Below, one piece after another: positions 46,738-56,013 of a stretch of DNA of 64,000 nt. Numbering within the stretch: the stretch's first letter is position 1; each line of letters starts with the position of its first letter. Both the position numbers and the translations under genes were made by a program. The notes under the pieces were generated by a model. The model was not told the origin of the DNA. It saw nothing but the letters and a program-made list of their open reading frames with translations, and made no database searches. The DNA comes from Candidatus Thorarchaeota archaeon. Its GTDB lineage: Archaea > Asgardarchaeota > Thorarchaeia > Thorarchaeales > Thorarchaeaceae. The stretch spans positions 17,754-81,753 of the forward strand of contig JAIZWL010000010.1 in the NCBI GenBank assembly GCA_021498125.1, written 5' to 3'.

Positions 46738-47265
46738 TTGGAGATCAGTAAGGAACTTCAGGATGCCATCAATGAACAGATCAATTTCGAGCTCTACAGT
46801 GCTTTTGTGTACCTCTCCATGGCAACATGGTTAGAGACCCAGAACCTCTCAGGCATGGCTCATTGGATGGAGTTGCAGTTCCAAGAAGAATATGCTCACG
46901 CAATGCGTTTTTACCGACACATTGTTGAACGTGGTGGCCGTGTAATTCTCAAAGAGATCAAGGCTCCACAGACTGAGTGGGAATCCCCCTACGAGGTCTT
47001 CGATGACGCTTACAATCACGAGAAAGAGGTCACCCGAAGAATCTATGCGATTGGGGACATTGCCGACAAGGAAGGCGACCGAGCTGCTCAATCAATGCTC
47101 AACTGGTTCTATAACGAGCAAGTCGAAGAAGAGGCCCAGACAATGGAAATTCGAGACCTTCTCAAGCGGGCAGGCGACAATCTTGCAGCACTCATGCAGA
47201 TTGATGCACGACTTGGGAGCAGAGCGGCGGGATCACCGCCTCCGGCTGAGTCAACATCACCATAG
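46738..47265 (+). CDS. ftn: Ferritin, non-haem (FtnA type)
   Basis: 175 residues starting at TTG. It has the four-helix ferritin fold with an intact ferroxidase centre: E18 (INFELYSAF), E51 and H54 (FQEEYAHAM), and the later Glu pair (helix around NHEKEVTRR and EQVEEEAQ). It oxidises Fe(II) and stores iron in a 24-subunit shell; it also limits oxidative damage. A Pro/Ser-rich tail of about 12 residues (AGSPPPAESTSP) extends beyond the usual end. It is a single gene with its own TATA box, strong Shine-Dalgarno and terminator. The similarity to bacterial FtnA is high. Confidence 0.95.
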   Translation: MEISKELQDAINEQINFELYSAFVYLSMATWLETQNLSGMAHWMELQFQEEYAHAMRFYRHIVERGGRVILKEIKAPQTEWESPYEVFDDAYNHEKEVTRRIYAIGDIADKEGDRAAQSMLNWFYNEQVEEEAQTMEIRDLLKRAGDNLAALMQIDARLGSRAAGSPPPAESTSP

Positions 47266-47278
47266 ATAACTGTGAACT

Positions 47279-47310
47279 GTGGGCGAATTGCCCACTTAAC
47301 TTCTTTTTTT
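47279..47310 (+). terminator. Terminator of the ferritin gene
   Basis: A perfect stem GTGGGC/GCCCAC (47279-47284 with 47290-47295) lies 14 bases after the stop, followed by TTAACTTC and a run of seven T. Confidence 0.8.
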
Positions 47311-47400
47311 AACACGTGATAATAATTAAGTTGCATTTATGTACGAATCAGGTATGTACTTATGTCACGGCACAACTGTCAATAACGGTGTGATGGGATA

Positions 47401-49395
47401 ATGCTCCTTAATGACTTGCCTGAAAAGGTCAATAATCTTGTTTCGGGACAACGAGCCTTGGACTATGTTAGTGGTATTTCGCAGTTCCATAGAATACAAG
47501 GTAGCCCTGGAATTCATGATGCAATTCAATACTTGAAGAGTGAGATCGAGAAGGTTTCCGTCGCAAATGTTGAGATATTCAATTTTGAGATAGACGGAAA
47601 ACACAGTGTTGGGTCGTGGATTGATCTTCTGAGTTGGACCCCAAAGAGCGCAACACTTGAACTGATTGAACCGGAGATGCGTGTGCTCGCAGATTTTGAG
47701 GCCGAACCCATATCACTGGCGGCTCAATCGATCTCGGCGGATCTCGAGTCAGAGGTCATCTATGTTGGAAAGGGAATAGCCCCACAGGATTATGAGGGCA
47801 AGGATGTCAAAGGGAAAGTCGTCCTGACCGAGGGTCGGGCATCGATGGTTCATCGTATTGCATGTGTTCAATATAGGGCCGCAGGCGTATTGACATTTAT
47901 CCCCCCTAAGGGGGAGGATCCTCCAAACTTCAGACGGTATGAAGGCCTCTGGCCGCAACCTGACGAGGTCGAAAAAACGGGCTTTGGTTTTGCACTTACA
48001 CAAGAGGATGGCATGAAGCTCAGAGACTGGTTGCAAGAGGGCAAGACCGTAAAGGTTCGTGCACGAGTTGATGCACAGTTGAAGGCAGGGACCGCCGAGG
48101 TCCTCTCAGCCGTCATTGAAGGAAAAGAACCAGCAAACGAGGTCTGGCTCATTGCCCACGTCTGTCACCCGCATCCCGGTGCGAATGATAATGCGTCAGG
48201 CTCGGGTGCCTTGATGGAGTCGCTACGTGTCATCTCTCGATTGATCAGAGATGGCCTCATGGAACAGCCAGAGTTTTCGATCAGATTTGTCTGGGTCCCT
48301 GAATGGTATGGTACGATTAGGCTCATTGACGAGCACCCGGATCTGGTCAAACGATGCAGAGCGGTCATCAATGCGGATATGGTGGGCGCTGACCCCGCAA
48401 AGGGAGGGTCCATATTGGGACTGTACCGTACCCCGTTCTCGTTGCCTACGACTATGAACGCTGTGGTCAAATATTGGTTAGAACATGAGGCAGATCGTGC
48501 GAGAACTATTGCAGTTGGTGGCACACTCAGCCCACTGCCTTGGAAATACAAACGGTACTCTGCTGGTAGCGACCATTTCATGTTTACCGACTCGACCCTG
48601 AAGATCCCGGCAGTCATGCTCAATCAGTTTCCTGACAAATTCTATCACACATCGGCCGACACTCCGGACAAGATCGACCCCCGACAGATGGCCTACGCAT
48701 CACGAGTCGTCACGCTCTCAGCCATCACACTTGCCGCAAGACAGTATGCACTCGAGGACATCATTATGACCTTGTCCCGTGACGAGATCGGCGACCTGAT
48801 GCGCGAGGTCACACTTCGCGGAGTGAAGGAGCTTGCCTGTTGTGTTGATGACCCGGAGAAGATCTACCCACGCTACATGCGGTGGATGGGCTATGCACAA
48901 GAACTGGGTCGTGAGACCTTGGACAGAGCTGAAAAAGAATGGAAGCTCATCAACGAACAGAGGGCCATGCTTCAGGCACTGAAGACCAGTATCGATATGC
49001 TCTACATGGCACACATCATGGTCCTGAGAAGAGCGTATGAGGGAGCATGTGCCGAGGTGGGACTTGAGGCAAAAGATGAAGAACTTCTCAAGCTCGACCC
49101 CAGCCAGTTCGATCTCGAGGTCAGACGCAAACTCAAGTATGCATTGTATCCGGGATATGTCCTTCAGAAGATGCCAGAAAAGACGGCAAAATATATTAAA
49201 TTTATGACCCCTGAAGATCAACTCATGGCCCGTGTGGATGAGCTTCTCAATATGTCAGATGACTGGCGTTCGCTCTCAGACATCTTCGACCGACTCTGTT
49301 TCGAATTTGGTGACATGGATCCCAAGGTTCTCTCTATGCTGGTCGATGACCTATGTGAGCTGGGAGTTCTTGAGAAGAGGGAAATAGATGCCTGA
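47401..49395 (+). CDS. DUF4910/M28-like zinc aminopeptidase with winged-helix tail
   Basis: 664 residues. An N-terminal segment with a PA-like insert (about residues 115-210) precedes a peptidase core with metal-site motifs of the DUF4910 aminopeptidases: AHVCHPHPGANDNASGS (His and Asp ligands), WVPEWYGT (catalytic Glu), INADMVG and the final zinc His in FYHTSADTPDKID. The C-terminal 65 residues (DWRSLSDIFDRL ... LCELGVLEKREID) look like a winged helix, as in other DUF4910 proteins. It probably removes N-terminal residues from peptides in the cytosol. Its last 8 bases overlap the start of the CoaD gene, indicating co-transcription, though no shared pathway is obvious. Confidence 0.82.
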   Translation: MLLNDLPEKVNNLVSGQRALDYVSGISQFHRIQGSPGIHDAIQYLKSEIEKVSVANVEIFNFEIDGKHSVGSWIDLLSWTPKSATLELIEPEMRVLADFEAEPISLAAQSISADLESEVIYVGKGIAPQDYEGKDVKGKVVLTEGRASMVHRIACVQYRAAGVLTFIPPKGEDPPNFRRYEGLWPQPDEVEKTGFGFALTQEDGMKLRDWLQEGKTVKVRARVDAQLKAGTAEVLSAVIEGKEPANEVWLIAHVCHPHPGANDNASGSGALMESLRVISRLIRDGLMEQPEFSIRFVWVPEWYGTIRLIDEHPDLVKRCRAVINADMVGADPAKGGSILGLYRTPFSLPTTMNAVVKYWLEHEADRARTIAVGGTLSPLPWKYKRYSAGSDHFMFTDSTLKIPAVMLNQFPDKFYHTSADTPDKIDPRQMAYASRVVTLSAITLAARQYALEDIIMTLSRDEIGDLMREVTLRGVKELACCVDDPEKIYPRYMRWMGYAQELGRETLDRAEKEWKLINEQRAMLQALKTSIDMLYMAHIMVLRRAYEGACAEVGLEAKDEELLKLDPSQFDLEVRRKLKYALYPGYVLQKMPEKTAKYIKFMTPEDQLMARVDELLNMSDDWRSLSDIFDRLCFEFGDMDPKVLSMLVDDLCELGVLEKREIDA

Positions 49396-49879
49396 GAAGC
49401 AATACTGGCCGTACAAGAGAGTCATCTTCGCAGGTACCTTTGACCACTTGCATGAGGGTCACAAGTACCTCCTGCGAACTGCTCTCCGATTAGGAGCACA
49501 GGTCGGTATAGGGATCACCACAGACGAGATGCTCCGAGGCAAGGCACAGCGCAAAAAGATCCAGACATATAAAGAGCGAGAGGAGGCGCTCCGAGAATTT
49601 CTTCAAGACGAGAGAGCGATTGAGAGATGCGCCATTTTTCCAATCGACACAGTTGAAGGCGGGGCGGACAAGATGGAAGACATCGATGCGCTCATCGTCT
49701 CAGACGAGATCAAGGTGGTCGAGAACGCCTTCAAGATCAACGACCTGCGATTTCGAAACGGTCTCAAACGGTTTCATATCGTCGTGATCCCACGTGTGCG
49801 ATCACATGACGGACGACCTCTCTCATCCTCACGCATTCGTGATGGTGAAGAGTTTGACAAGAGAGAGTTGATCTATTAG
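49388..49879 (+). CDS. coaD: Phosphopantetheine adenylyltransferase, archaeal type
   Basis: 163 residues. It transfers AMP from ATP to 4'-phosphopantetheine, making dephospho-CoA, the penultimate step of coenzyme A synthesis. The nucleotidyltransferase signature GTFDHLHEGHKYLL (HxGH) is intact near residue 16, and SSSRIRDGEEF near the C-terminus is the ATP-binding ISSTxxR-like motif. Length and the KxxQTYKERE pattern match the archaeal/eukaryotic PPAT group rather than bacterial CoaD. It overlaps the aminopeptidase gene by 8 bases and converges with the following minus-strand gene (4-base overlap of the ends). Confidence 0.93.
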   Translation: MPEKQYWPYKRVIFAGTFDHLHEGHKYLLRTALRLGAQVGIGITTDEMLRGKAQRKKIQTYKEREEALREFLQDERAIERCAIFPIDTVEGGADKMEDIDALIVSDEIKVVENAFKINDLRFRNGLKRFHIVVIPRVRSHDGRPLSSSRIRDGEEFDKRELIY

Positions 49880-51201
49880 AATCGTGAAAAGATCTGCGCG
49901 CGCGCCATGATCTCATCAAACTCGGGATTGTCCATGAGTTCAAGATAGTTGATCTGACGGGCTATCAGATCCACTCGTGCTCTGAGGGAGTGGTCCATCA
50001 ACAACAGATCAGCCCCACGAATGGCTCCACCAACCTCTTGGCGTATCTGGGCCTGCTCGAAGATGGGAAAGAGTCCAATATCGTAAGCATCAACTATATC
50101 GAGATTCTCACCAAAGGCTCCAGTGAGATAGACCTGCTGAATGTCCGACGCACTGAGATCACTGGCCCTCAGAAGCATATCGATCGTTGCACGAATTGCA
50201 GCCTTTGATTGTTGCAGCATTCGGATATCGATCTGTGACAGGAAGATAGGTCTTCGCATCGCTGTGAACCGAGCATCGGCCACAACATACCTGATAGGGG
50301 GCGGAACCACCTCAAGACATGGGATCTGTAGGTCGCGGCGAAAGGAACCCATCTCATTGATCAGCTCATTACGACGCAACTCTGCGAGAAGCGAAATGCT
50401 CCCGGTCCCGCAAATCCCTCGTGGGGCGGATTGGCCGATGACCGACCAAGTCCTGTCACAAGGAGCATCACCGATCTTTATCGAACTGATGGCCCCATCC
50501 TTTGCAGGCATTCCACAGGCAATTGACATCCCCTCAAAGGCAGGACCTGATGGTGCGGAGGCCATCCAGATCCCATCTCGTGTCACAACAGAGATCTCGG
50601 TGTTTGTACCAACATCGATGGTAATAGCAGGCCTGTGATCTTCAAGAACTCCTGCTGAGAGAAGAACAGCAATGGCATCCGAGCCAATAAATGATCGAAC
50701 TATCGGAGGGACAAATACATCACAAGAGAGTCCAAGTCCGAGATCGCGTGCGTTCTCCATCCGAGAAGAGGTCTCGTTAATCGTGTAAGGTGGACTCAGG
50801 AGAGAAGCTACGGACTGCGACAAGAATAGTCGTTGCATGACTGTGTTACCACAGACGACAACCAGTGAAACCTCAGATTGGGAGATCCCTGATGATACAA
50901 GAAGATCAAACATGAGCGAGCGTATGGTCTTTCGCACTTCCTCTGCCAACGACTCTAGATGTGAACGTGAACCCATAGCATGTCTTGCGCGAGTTATAAT
51001 GTCAGGGCCAACACGTTGCTGCGGATTCTCTGCACGGCCCTCGATCAGTACCTCCCCCAATCTCAGGTTCACAAGGTGGCACGTGATCATCGAAGTTCCG
51101 ATATCCACGGAGAGACCATATTCTTTGCTGGAAGATGAACTATCTCGGATCGCTGACAACGTGAGCCCAACTGATACTATCTGACAATCATCACAGGACA
51201 A
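49876..51201 (-). CDS. RACo-like ASKHA ATPase (DUF4445) lacking the ferredoxin domain
   Basis: 441 residues. It matches the C-terminal domains of reductive activators of corrinoid proteins (RACo): LSVDIGTSMITCHLV at about residue 33 is the actin-like phosphate-1 loop, VVVCGNTVMQRLFL and TIDVGTNTEISV are further ASKHA motifs, and GICGTGSISLLAEL and LTGAFGENLDI follow. Full RACo proteins begin with a [2Fe-2S] domain; here only about 28 residues precede the ASKHA core, so electrons would have to come from a separate ferredoxin. The start is uncertain: TTG 51201, with no clear ribosome-binding site, overlapping the UspA gene by 25 bases. Two Cys pairs near the N-terminus (SCDDC) may be part of a metal site. 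Confidence 0.8.
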   Translation of the reverse strand: MSCDDCQIVSVGLTLSAIRDSSSSSKEYGLSVDIGTSMITCHLVNLRLGEVLIEGRAENPQQRVGPDIITRARHAMGSRSHLESLAEEVRKTIRSLMFDLLVSSGISQSEVSLVVVCGNTVMQRLFLSQSVASLLSPPYTINETSSRMENARDLGLGLSCDVFVPPIVRSFIGSDAIAVLLSAGVLEDHRPAITIDVGTNTEISVVTRDGIWMASAPSGPAFEGMSIACGMPAKDGAISSIKIGDAPCDRTWSVIGQSAPRGICGTGSISLLAELRRNELINEMGSFRRDLQIPCLEVVPPPIRYVVADARFTAMRRPIFLSQIDIRMLQQSKAAIRATIDMLLRASDLSASDIQQVYLTGAFGENLDIVDAYDIGLFPIFEQAQIRQEVGGAIRGADLLLMDHSLRARVDLIARQINYLELMDNPEFDEIMARAQIFSRF

Positions 51202-51623
51202 GAAGCGCTCTTTGAAACCTTATCACTAATAGAACCGACAAACAGACGCTTGAGACCACTGACTCCACGAGAGCCCATGATGATAAAGTCAACCTCCTGC
51301 TCTGCTGCAATCTCGATGATCCGGTTGGCGGGGTCTCCATGAGAGAGAAGGTCGGTGACCTCACATCCCAGAGAGGCAGCCAATGCTTTGGATCGCATAA
51401 GAATATCCTCGCCCACTTTCTGTAGTGCAAGGAAGGGCTGATCAGACACGGTATCATGATACGGTGTGGCGTTGACCAGCATGGGGACTACGTAGAGCAG
51501 TATCACTTCTGCGTTCAGGGCTGGCGCAATTGCACAGGCATATTTGACGGCCTTGTTCGAATGTTCGGAACCGTCAACTGCAACTAGGATCTTCTTTATT
51601 TCGATTCTGTCGGTTTCGCTCAT
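51177..51623 (-). CDS. Universal stress protein (UspA family), ATP-binding type
   Basis: 148 residues from ATG 51623, which has GAGAGG about 8 bases upstream; the frame is open to 51713, but the extension is not Usp-like. The KKILVAVDGSEHSNKA strand-loop and the C-terminal GSRGVSGLKRLFVGSISDKV match the G-2x-G-9x-G-[ST] ATP-binding motif. It is a small cytosolic stress or signalling protein, usually dimeric. Its 3' end overlaps the RACo-like gene, so the two are transcribed together. Confidence 0.9.
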   Translation of the reverse strand: MSETDRIEIKKILVAVDGSEHSNKAVKYACAIAPALNAEVILLYVVPMLVNATPYHDTVSDQPFLALQKVGEDILMRSKALAASLGCEVTDLLSHGDPANRIIEIAAEQEVDFIIMGSRGVSGLKRLFVGSISDKVSKSASCPVMIVR

Positions 51624-51860
51624 GCAGAATCCTCTCTCAAGCATATGTGGAACAACCGACCTATATCTCTCTTTCCCAACATGAAGCTCTGTACGAAAAA
51701 GCCCCCAGTGCAAACAGGATCTGTCAGGGCAGCACTATGATTCGAATGTACTCAAACGTCACGTTGAGAGTCATGCTCACTCATGGTATTACTCATTGAC
51801 TGCTCAGAACTTTTTTCAGAGACCATGTCATACAAAATCACGGTCAAGGCGGGTCGTAAA

Positions 51861-52154
51861 ATGAAAACGCTCGAAGACATTATGAAGACACTGAAAGGAC
51901 TTCAGGAAAAAATAGGAAGAGAATTCAGAGCAGAAGTCCTTGGGATATTTGGTTCCTATGCCCGTGGCGAGCAGAGAAAAGAGAGTGATGTGGACATCTT
52001 GGTGAGATTCAGAGAAGACGCCACTCTCTTCGACCTGGTGGGGCTTGGAGAATTCTTAGAAACAAAATTGGGGATTAAAGTGGATATTGTCTCAGAGAGA
52101 GCCATAAGACCAGAACTGAGGGGGCAGATACTAGAAGAGGTTGTGGCCATATGA
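51861..52154 (+). CDS. MntA-like minimal nucleotidyltransferase antitoxin
   Basis: 97 residues from ATG 51861. The start is chosen because its 30-residue run to FGSYARGE exactly equals that of the MNT at 11459; the frame itself is open from 51783. The active-site set GSYARGE ... ESDVDILVRF is intact. The MntA antitoxins of this family neutralise HepT toxins by adding AMP to a tyrosine. The next gene overlaps by four bases (ATGA) and encodes such a HEPN protein, so the pair forms a toxin-antitoxin operon. Confidence 0.88.
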   Translation: MKTLEDIMKTLKGLQEKIGREFRAEVLGIFGSYARGEQRKESDVDILVRFREDATLFDLVGLGEFLETKLGIKVDIVSERAIRPELRGQILEEVVAI

Positions 52155-52495
52155 AACGTGATCCCAATCTATTTTTGATAGACATAGAGGACGCAATCGA
52201 ATCTATCGAAAAATTCGTCGAAGGAATGGATTATGAAAAGTTTGTCGAGGATGACAAGACTTCGAGTGCAGTCATTAGAAAGTTTGAAATTATTGGGGAG
52301 GCATCAAAGAGTATTCCCATGAACATCAGAGAAAAGTACCCACAAATCCCATGGAAAAGGATGGCGGGAATGCGGGATCGGCTAATTCATGGATATTTTG
52401 GTATTGACAGCAAATTAGTTTGGGAAGCGATAAAAACAGAACTTCCACGAGTCAAAGAAGAGATACGGAGAATTTTAACAGATTTAGAAAATTAG
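52151..52495 (+). CDS. HepT-like HEPN RNase toxin (DUF86)
   Basis: 114 residues, all helical. The catalytic R-x4-H-x-Y motif is intact: R75-DRLI-H80-G-Y82 (MRDRLIHGY). In HepT toxins the Arg and His cut RNA and the Tyr is the site adenylylated by the MntA antitoxin. The preceding gene encodes that antitoxin with a four-base overlap. The likely role is growth arrest under stress or phage defence. Nothing suggests inactivation. Confidence 0.9.
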   Translation: MKRDPNLFLIDIEDAIESIEKFVEGMDYEKFVEDDKTSSAVIRKFEIIGEASKSIPMNIREKYPQIPWKRMAGMRDRLIHGYFGIDSKLVWEAIKTELPRVKEEIRRILTDLEN

Positions 52496-52722
52496 ACTGT
52501 TTCACCATATAAAAATTGACAATGAAAAATTAATCTATCCGCCCGATTATAATTTAACAACATGAGTGATTCCTGACTTCGTTCAGTCATACGATATAAT
52601 AACTCTAAGACAAATGCCTCATGCAAACCCCAAGAATAAAAACTCGGTGTATCATATAGAGCCAACAGATTTGTTTAATACACAATATGTCACTGATTAG
52701 AGCACTGCATGGAGGATGCAAT

Positions 52723-52956
52723 ATGAGACTTACTGGAACCCAATACTCTCTTGAGAAAAAGACCGACATTCTTGAACTTAAGAAGGCAGGAAAGGTCGTT
52801 GAGACCTATGCATTCAAGGGGCGATCAATCGATGAACTCACCGATGAGATCTGGAACTCCCTACGAAGAAAAGGGTCCCCGATCAACAAAGAGATCTTGC
52901 TGGAAGGACTGTTCGGTATGTTTCCGGGTGTTCGCCGTCATGGCCCCATCAAGTGA
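52723..52956 (+). CDS. Small conserved-looking protein of unknown function
   Basis: 77 residues from ATG 52723, fixed by GGAGGA (52711-52716) six bases upstream. The N-terminus looks like a beta hairpin (TGTQYSLEKKTDILELKKAGKVVETYAF) and the rest is helical and basic, ending in GVRRHGPIK. I do not recognise the family. It is single and convergent with the glycyl-tRNA synthetase gene, 22 bases away. Confidence 0.5.
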   Translation: MRLTGTQYSLEKKTDILELKKAGKVVETYAFKGRSIDELTDEIWNSLRRKGSPINKEILLEGLFGMFPGVRRHGPIK

Positions 52957-52978
52957 AACATCGTCACCATAGTCAGTT

Positions 52979-54496
52979 TTACTGTGGCAGGGAGCCAAAG
53001 TCCCTGCGTCCATGTATTAGATCGTTGATGATTGAGACAAGGTCATCCACTGCCACCCGAACTTGTTCCATGCTGTCGCGGTCACGAATTGTGGCTGTTC
53101 CATCTTCTATTGTCTGATAATCAATAGTGATACAGAACGGAGTTCCAATCTCGTCCTGTCGCCTGTACCTCTTGCCAATTGATCCGCTCTTGTCAAAGTA
53201 CGTGATGAAACCACTCTCTAATATTTTGTTATATATTTCTGTGGCTGGCCCCATCAGCTCGGGCTTTCCCATCAATGGAAAGACTGCCACCTGAATAGGT
53301 GCGACCTCGGGCGGAAACTTCAACCAAGCAGTCCCGCGATCCTCACCTGCGACATAGGCATTATCGATCAGACAATAGAGCGGGCGCTCCACTCCGAAAG
53401 CGATCTCCAGCACATTTGGAACAACTGGTTTCTTGTCAACCTTCACACTCAATTTTTCCTTGCTGTATTCCTGGTGGCGGGTCAGGTCATAGTTGCCGCG
53501 ATCATGAATACCACAGCACTCCACCCATCCGAAGCTTCTGGTGTGGATCTCCACGTCCCATGCATCAGCGGCATAGTGCGCACGCTCAGTCGGAAGGTGT
53601 TGACGCAGACGCAGCATATCATCAGTAAAGCCCATGTCCCGAAAGATAGAGTATGCAAGATAGACACACCATGCATAGGCGGGAGTCTGAAAGTGCTTCT
53701 TCTTCAGAGCATCCTTCATGGTCATCGTGACGACTTTATCTTCGCCACTCTCTTGCACCTGATAGGGAACAATAGGCATGGTCTCATCAGCGATCGTGTC
53801 GAACTGCGGCCAATCGTTCTCGTGGGAGTCGAGCAAGAAGATCTGGCCCTCGACCTGTGTGAACTCGCGTAGGCGCAACATTCCCTGCCGTGGAGAGATC
53901 TCGTTCCGATAGGCCTTTCCGATCTGAAAGACGGAACCCGGTAGTCGGTCCCGGAAGAACGTGAGCAGTCGCTTGAACAAGAGATAGGTTGTAGTAGCGG
54001 TCTCAGGTCGAAGGTATGCTTCTGTATCGAGACCGACTCTGGTCTTGAGCATCAGATTATATTGTTGAACAGGACCAAGCTCGCTCTTGCAGGTAGGACA
54101 GGTGATGCCCAATTCCTTGATCTTCTCAGTCAGTTCTTCAACACTCAGGCCCTTGATATGGGCATCGGGAGCCTGTTCTTCGATCAGCGTGTCTGCACGA
54201 AAGGCCTGACCACACTTTGTACATTTTGTCACAGGGTCGATGAACCCCTCTAGGTGACCGGAGGCCTTCCAAACGATCGCGGGAGAGACCGTAGGACATT
54301 CTACCTCCCAAAAGTTAGACCGTACGAACGCGGAACGTATACGCGACTCCAGACGGTTCTTCAACAGTTTGCCTAGGGGTCCAAGATCATAGAACCCGGA
54401 AGAACCACCATAGATCTCAGGGGAGGGACCCCAGAAGAACCCGCGCTTCTTTGATAGTCCGTAGACCAGATCGGTAAAGTCTTTCTCAGTTGTCAT
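52979..54496 (-). CDS. glyS: Glycyl-tRNA synthetase, archaeal/eukaryotic dimeric type
   Basis: About 505 residues of the class II alpha-2 GlyRS. The N-terminal KKRGFFWGPSPEIYGGSSGFYDLGPLG region, motif 1, motif 2 (AYRNEISPRQGMLRLREFTQ) and motif 3 (AFGVERPLYCL) are all present. A CxxC...CxxC zinc insertion lies at about residues 90-145 (KCTKCG, CPTC). The C-terminal anticodon-binding domain starts near PIQVAVFPLMGK. It charges tRNA-Gly. A GTG at 54508 would add four residues; the ATG at 54496 is preferred. It is divergent from the HMG-CoA reductase gene, with about 130 bases between the starts. Confidence 0.95.
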   Translation of the reverse strand: MTTEKDFTDLVYGLSKKRGFFWGPSPEIYGGSSGFYDLGPLGKLLKNRLESRIRSAFVRSNFWEVECPTVSPAIVWKASGHLEGFIDPVTKCTKCGQAFRADTLIEEQAPDAHIKGLSVEELTEKIKELGITCPTCKSELGPVQQYNLMLKTRVGLDTEAYLRPETATTTYLLFKRLLTFFRDRLPGSVFQIGKAYRNEISPRQGMLRLREFTQVEGQIFLLDSHENDWPQFDTIADETMPIVPYQVQESGEDKVVTMTMKDALKKKHFQTPAYAWCVYLAYSIFRDMGFTDDMLRLRQHLPTERAHYAADAWDVEIHTRSFGWVECCGIHDRGNYDLTRHQEYSKEKLSVKVDKKPVVPNVLEIAFGVERPLYCLIDNAYVAGEDRGTAWLKFPPEVAPIQVAVFPLMGKPELMGPATEIYNKILESGFITYFDKSGSIGKRYRRQDEIGTPFCITIDYQTIEDGTATIRDRDSMEQVRVAVDDLVSIINDLIHGRRDFGSLPQ

Positions 54497-54626
54497 TGTC
54501 CTGTTCACACCACTGGCTTGTTTGAGAGAGGCTTAAAGATATAACTCTCTGTTAATTTTGATAGAGGACTGCCATGCCATCAGTCTTATTAACTAGAAGA
54601 CGACCTCTGGCCCGAGAGTGACAAGT

Positions 54627-55895
54627 ATGGTCAACGACTCAAGGATCTCTGGCTTTTACAAGCTCTCTAGAGAAGAGCGAGTTAAGAAGATTCAGGAACT
54701 CACAGGACTTGGTGATGAGGACCTCAAAGAGCTCATCAACCCAGGTGACATGGACATGGATATCCTCGACCACATGATCGAGAATGTGATCGGTTCGATG
54801 ACCTTGCCGCTTGGCATCGCCACAAACTTCCGGATCAACGAGAAGGACTATCTCATTCCCATGGCAATCGAGGAACCCTCAGTGGTTGCAGCAGCCAGCA
54901 ATGCCGCACGCATGGCCCGACCACATGGTGGATTTTTCGCCACGGACACGGGACCGGTCATGAGAGCACAGATCCAAGCAATCAATGTTCCCACTCCATT
55001 TGAAGCAAAGATGAAGATCATTGAAGCGAAAGAAGAGATCCTAAAACTCGCCAACGAGCAAGACCCAATTCTGGTCAAGTTCGGAGGAGGCGCACGAGAC
55101 CTCATTGTCAGAATCATCGATACCGCGATCGGCCCGATGGTCATCACAGAACTCGTAGTTGATACTCGTGATGCAATGGGAGCGAACGCTGTAAACACGA
55201 TGGCCGAGGCTGTTGCTCCGACAATCGAGAGAATTACGGGAGGTCGAGTGTATTTACGAATCCTCTCCAATCTTGCCGATCTGCGACTGGTCAGGGTAAG
55301 AGCGACCTTTGACAAAGAACTACTCGGCGGAGAAGATGTGGTTGATGGAATTGTTGCGGCATGGGCCTTTGCAGAGGCTGACCCCTACAGATGCGCCACC
55401 CACAACAAAGGGATCATGAACGGCATAGATGCAGTCGTCATCGCCACAGGTAACGACTTCAGAGCCATCGAGGCAGGTGCTCACAGTTACGCATCCGTTG
55501 ACGGATATGGCTCACTGACCAAGTACGAGAAAGATTCCAACGGGAATCTGGTTGGCAGCATCGAGATCCCAATGGCCGTAGGTCTCATCGGTGGTGCCAC
55601 AAAAGTTCATCCTGTCGCTCGCGCATGTGTGAAGATCTTAGGTGTCAAGACTGCCACCGAGCTTGGTCATATCGTAGCAAGTGTCGGTCTCGCTCAGAAC
55701 TTGGCTGCACTTCGTGCTCTGGCCGCTGAGGGTATCCAGAAGGGGCACATGGCACTTCATGCTCGTAACGTGGCGGCAACAGCAGGAGCAAAGGGAGACC
55801 TCATCGACATAGTTGCTGAACAGATGGTACGTGAGAAAAAGATCAATATGGAACGGGCAAAAGAGATCCTCTCAGAAATATCGTCGAAAAAGTGA
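54627..55895 (+). CDS. hmgA: Hydroxymethylglutaryl-CoA reductase, class II
   Basis: About 422 residues; ATG 54627 fits the family's N-terminus, with a GTG nine bases earlier. It converts HMG-CoA to mevalonate, the committed step to isoprenoid lipids. Class II features are clear: IEEPSVVAAAS (catalytic Glu), VDTRDAMGANAVNTMAEAVAP, ATHNKGIMNGID (catalytic Lys) and GHMALHARNVA (catalytic His). The long C-terminal domain aligns closely with Pseudomonas mevalonii HMGR. Most archaea have the class I form; class II in archaea is generally attributed to bacterial transfer. If this is the only HMGR, it works in the biosynthetic direction. Confidence 0.93.
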   Translation: MVNDSRISGFYKLSREERVKKIQELTGLGDEDLKELINPGDMDMDILDHMIENVIGSMTLPLGIATNFRINEKDYLIPMAIEEPSVVAAASNAARMARPHGGFFATDTGPVMRAQIQAINVPTPFEAKMKIIEAKEEILKLANEQDPILVKFGGGARDLIVRIIDTAIGPMVITELVVDTRDAMGANAVNTMAEAVAPTIERITGGRVYLRILSNLADLRLVRVRATFDKELLGGEDVVDGIVAAWAFAEADPYRCATHNKGIMNGIDAVVIATGNDFRAIEAGAHSYASVDGYGSLTKYEKDSNGNLVGSIEIPMAVGLIGGATKVHPVARACVKILGVKTATELGHIVASVGLAQNLAALRALAAEGIQKGHMALHARNVAATAGAKGDLIDIVAEQMVREKKINMERAKEILSEISSKK

Positions 55896-56013
55896 GCGAT
55901 TGTTCGAAAAATGGTCAACTATTCGTAGCCATAATGTATTTGAGCAAATACGCAACACAAGTTTCATTTGATTAAGGACCACGCGGGCCAAGAGCAGGAA
56001 GAGGTCTCGAAAA

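Noticed and set aside
46733..46740. ATG start for the ferritin gene
   Set aside because: It is out of frame with the ferritin sequence; the TTG at 46738 has ideal Shine-Dalgarno spacing.
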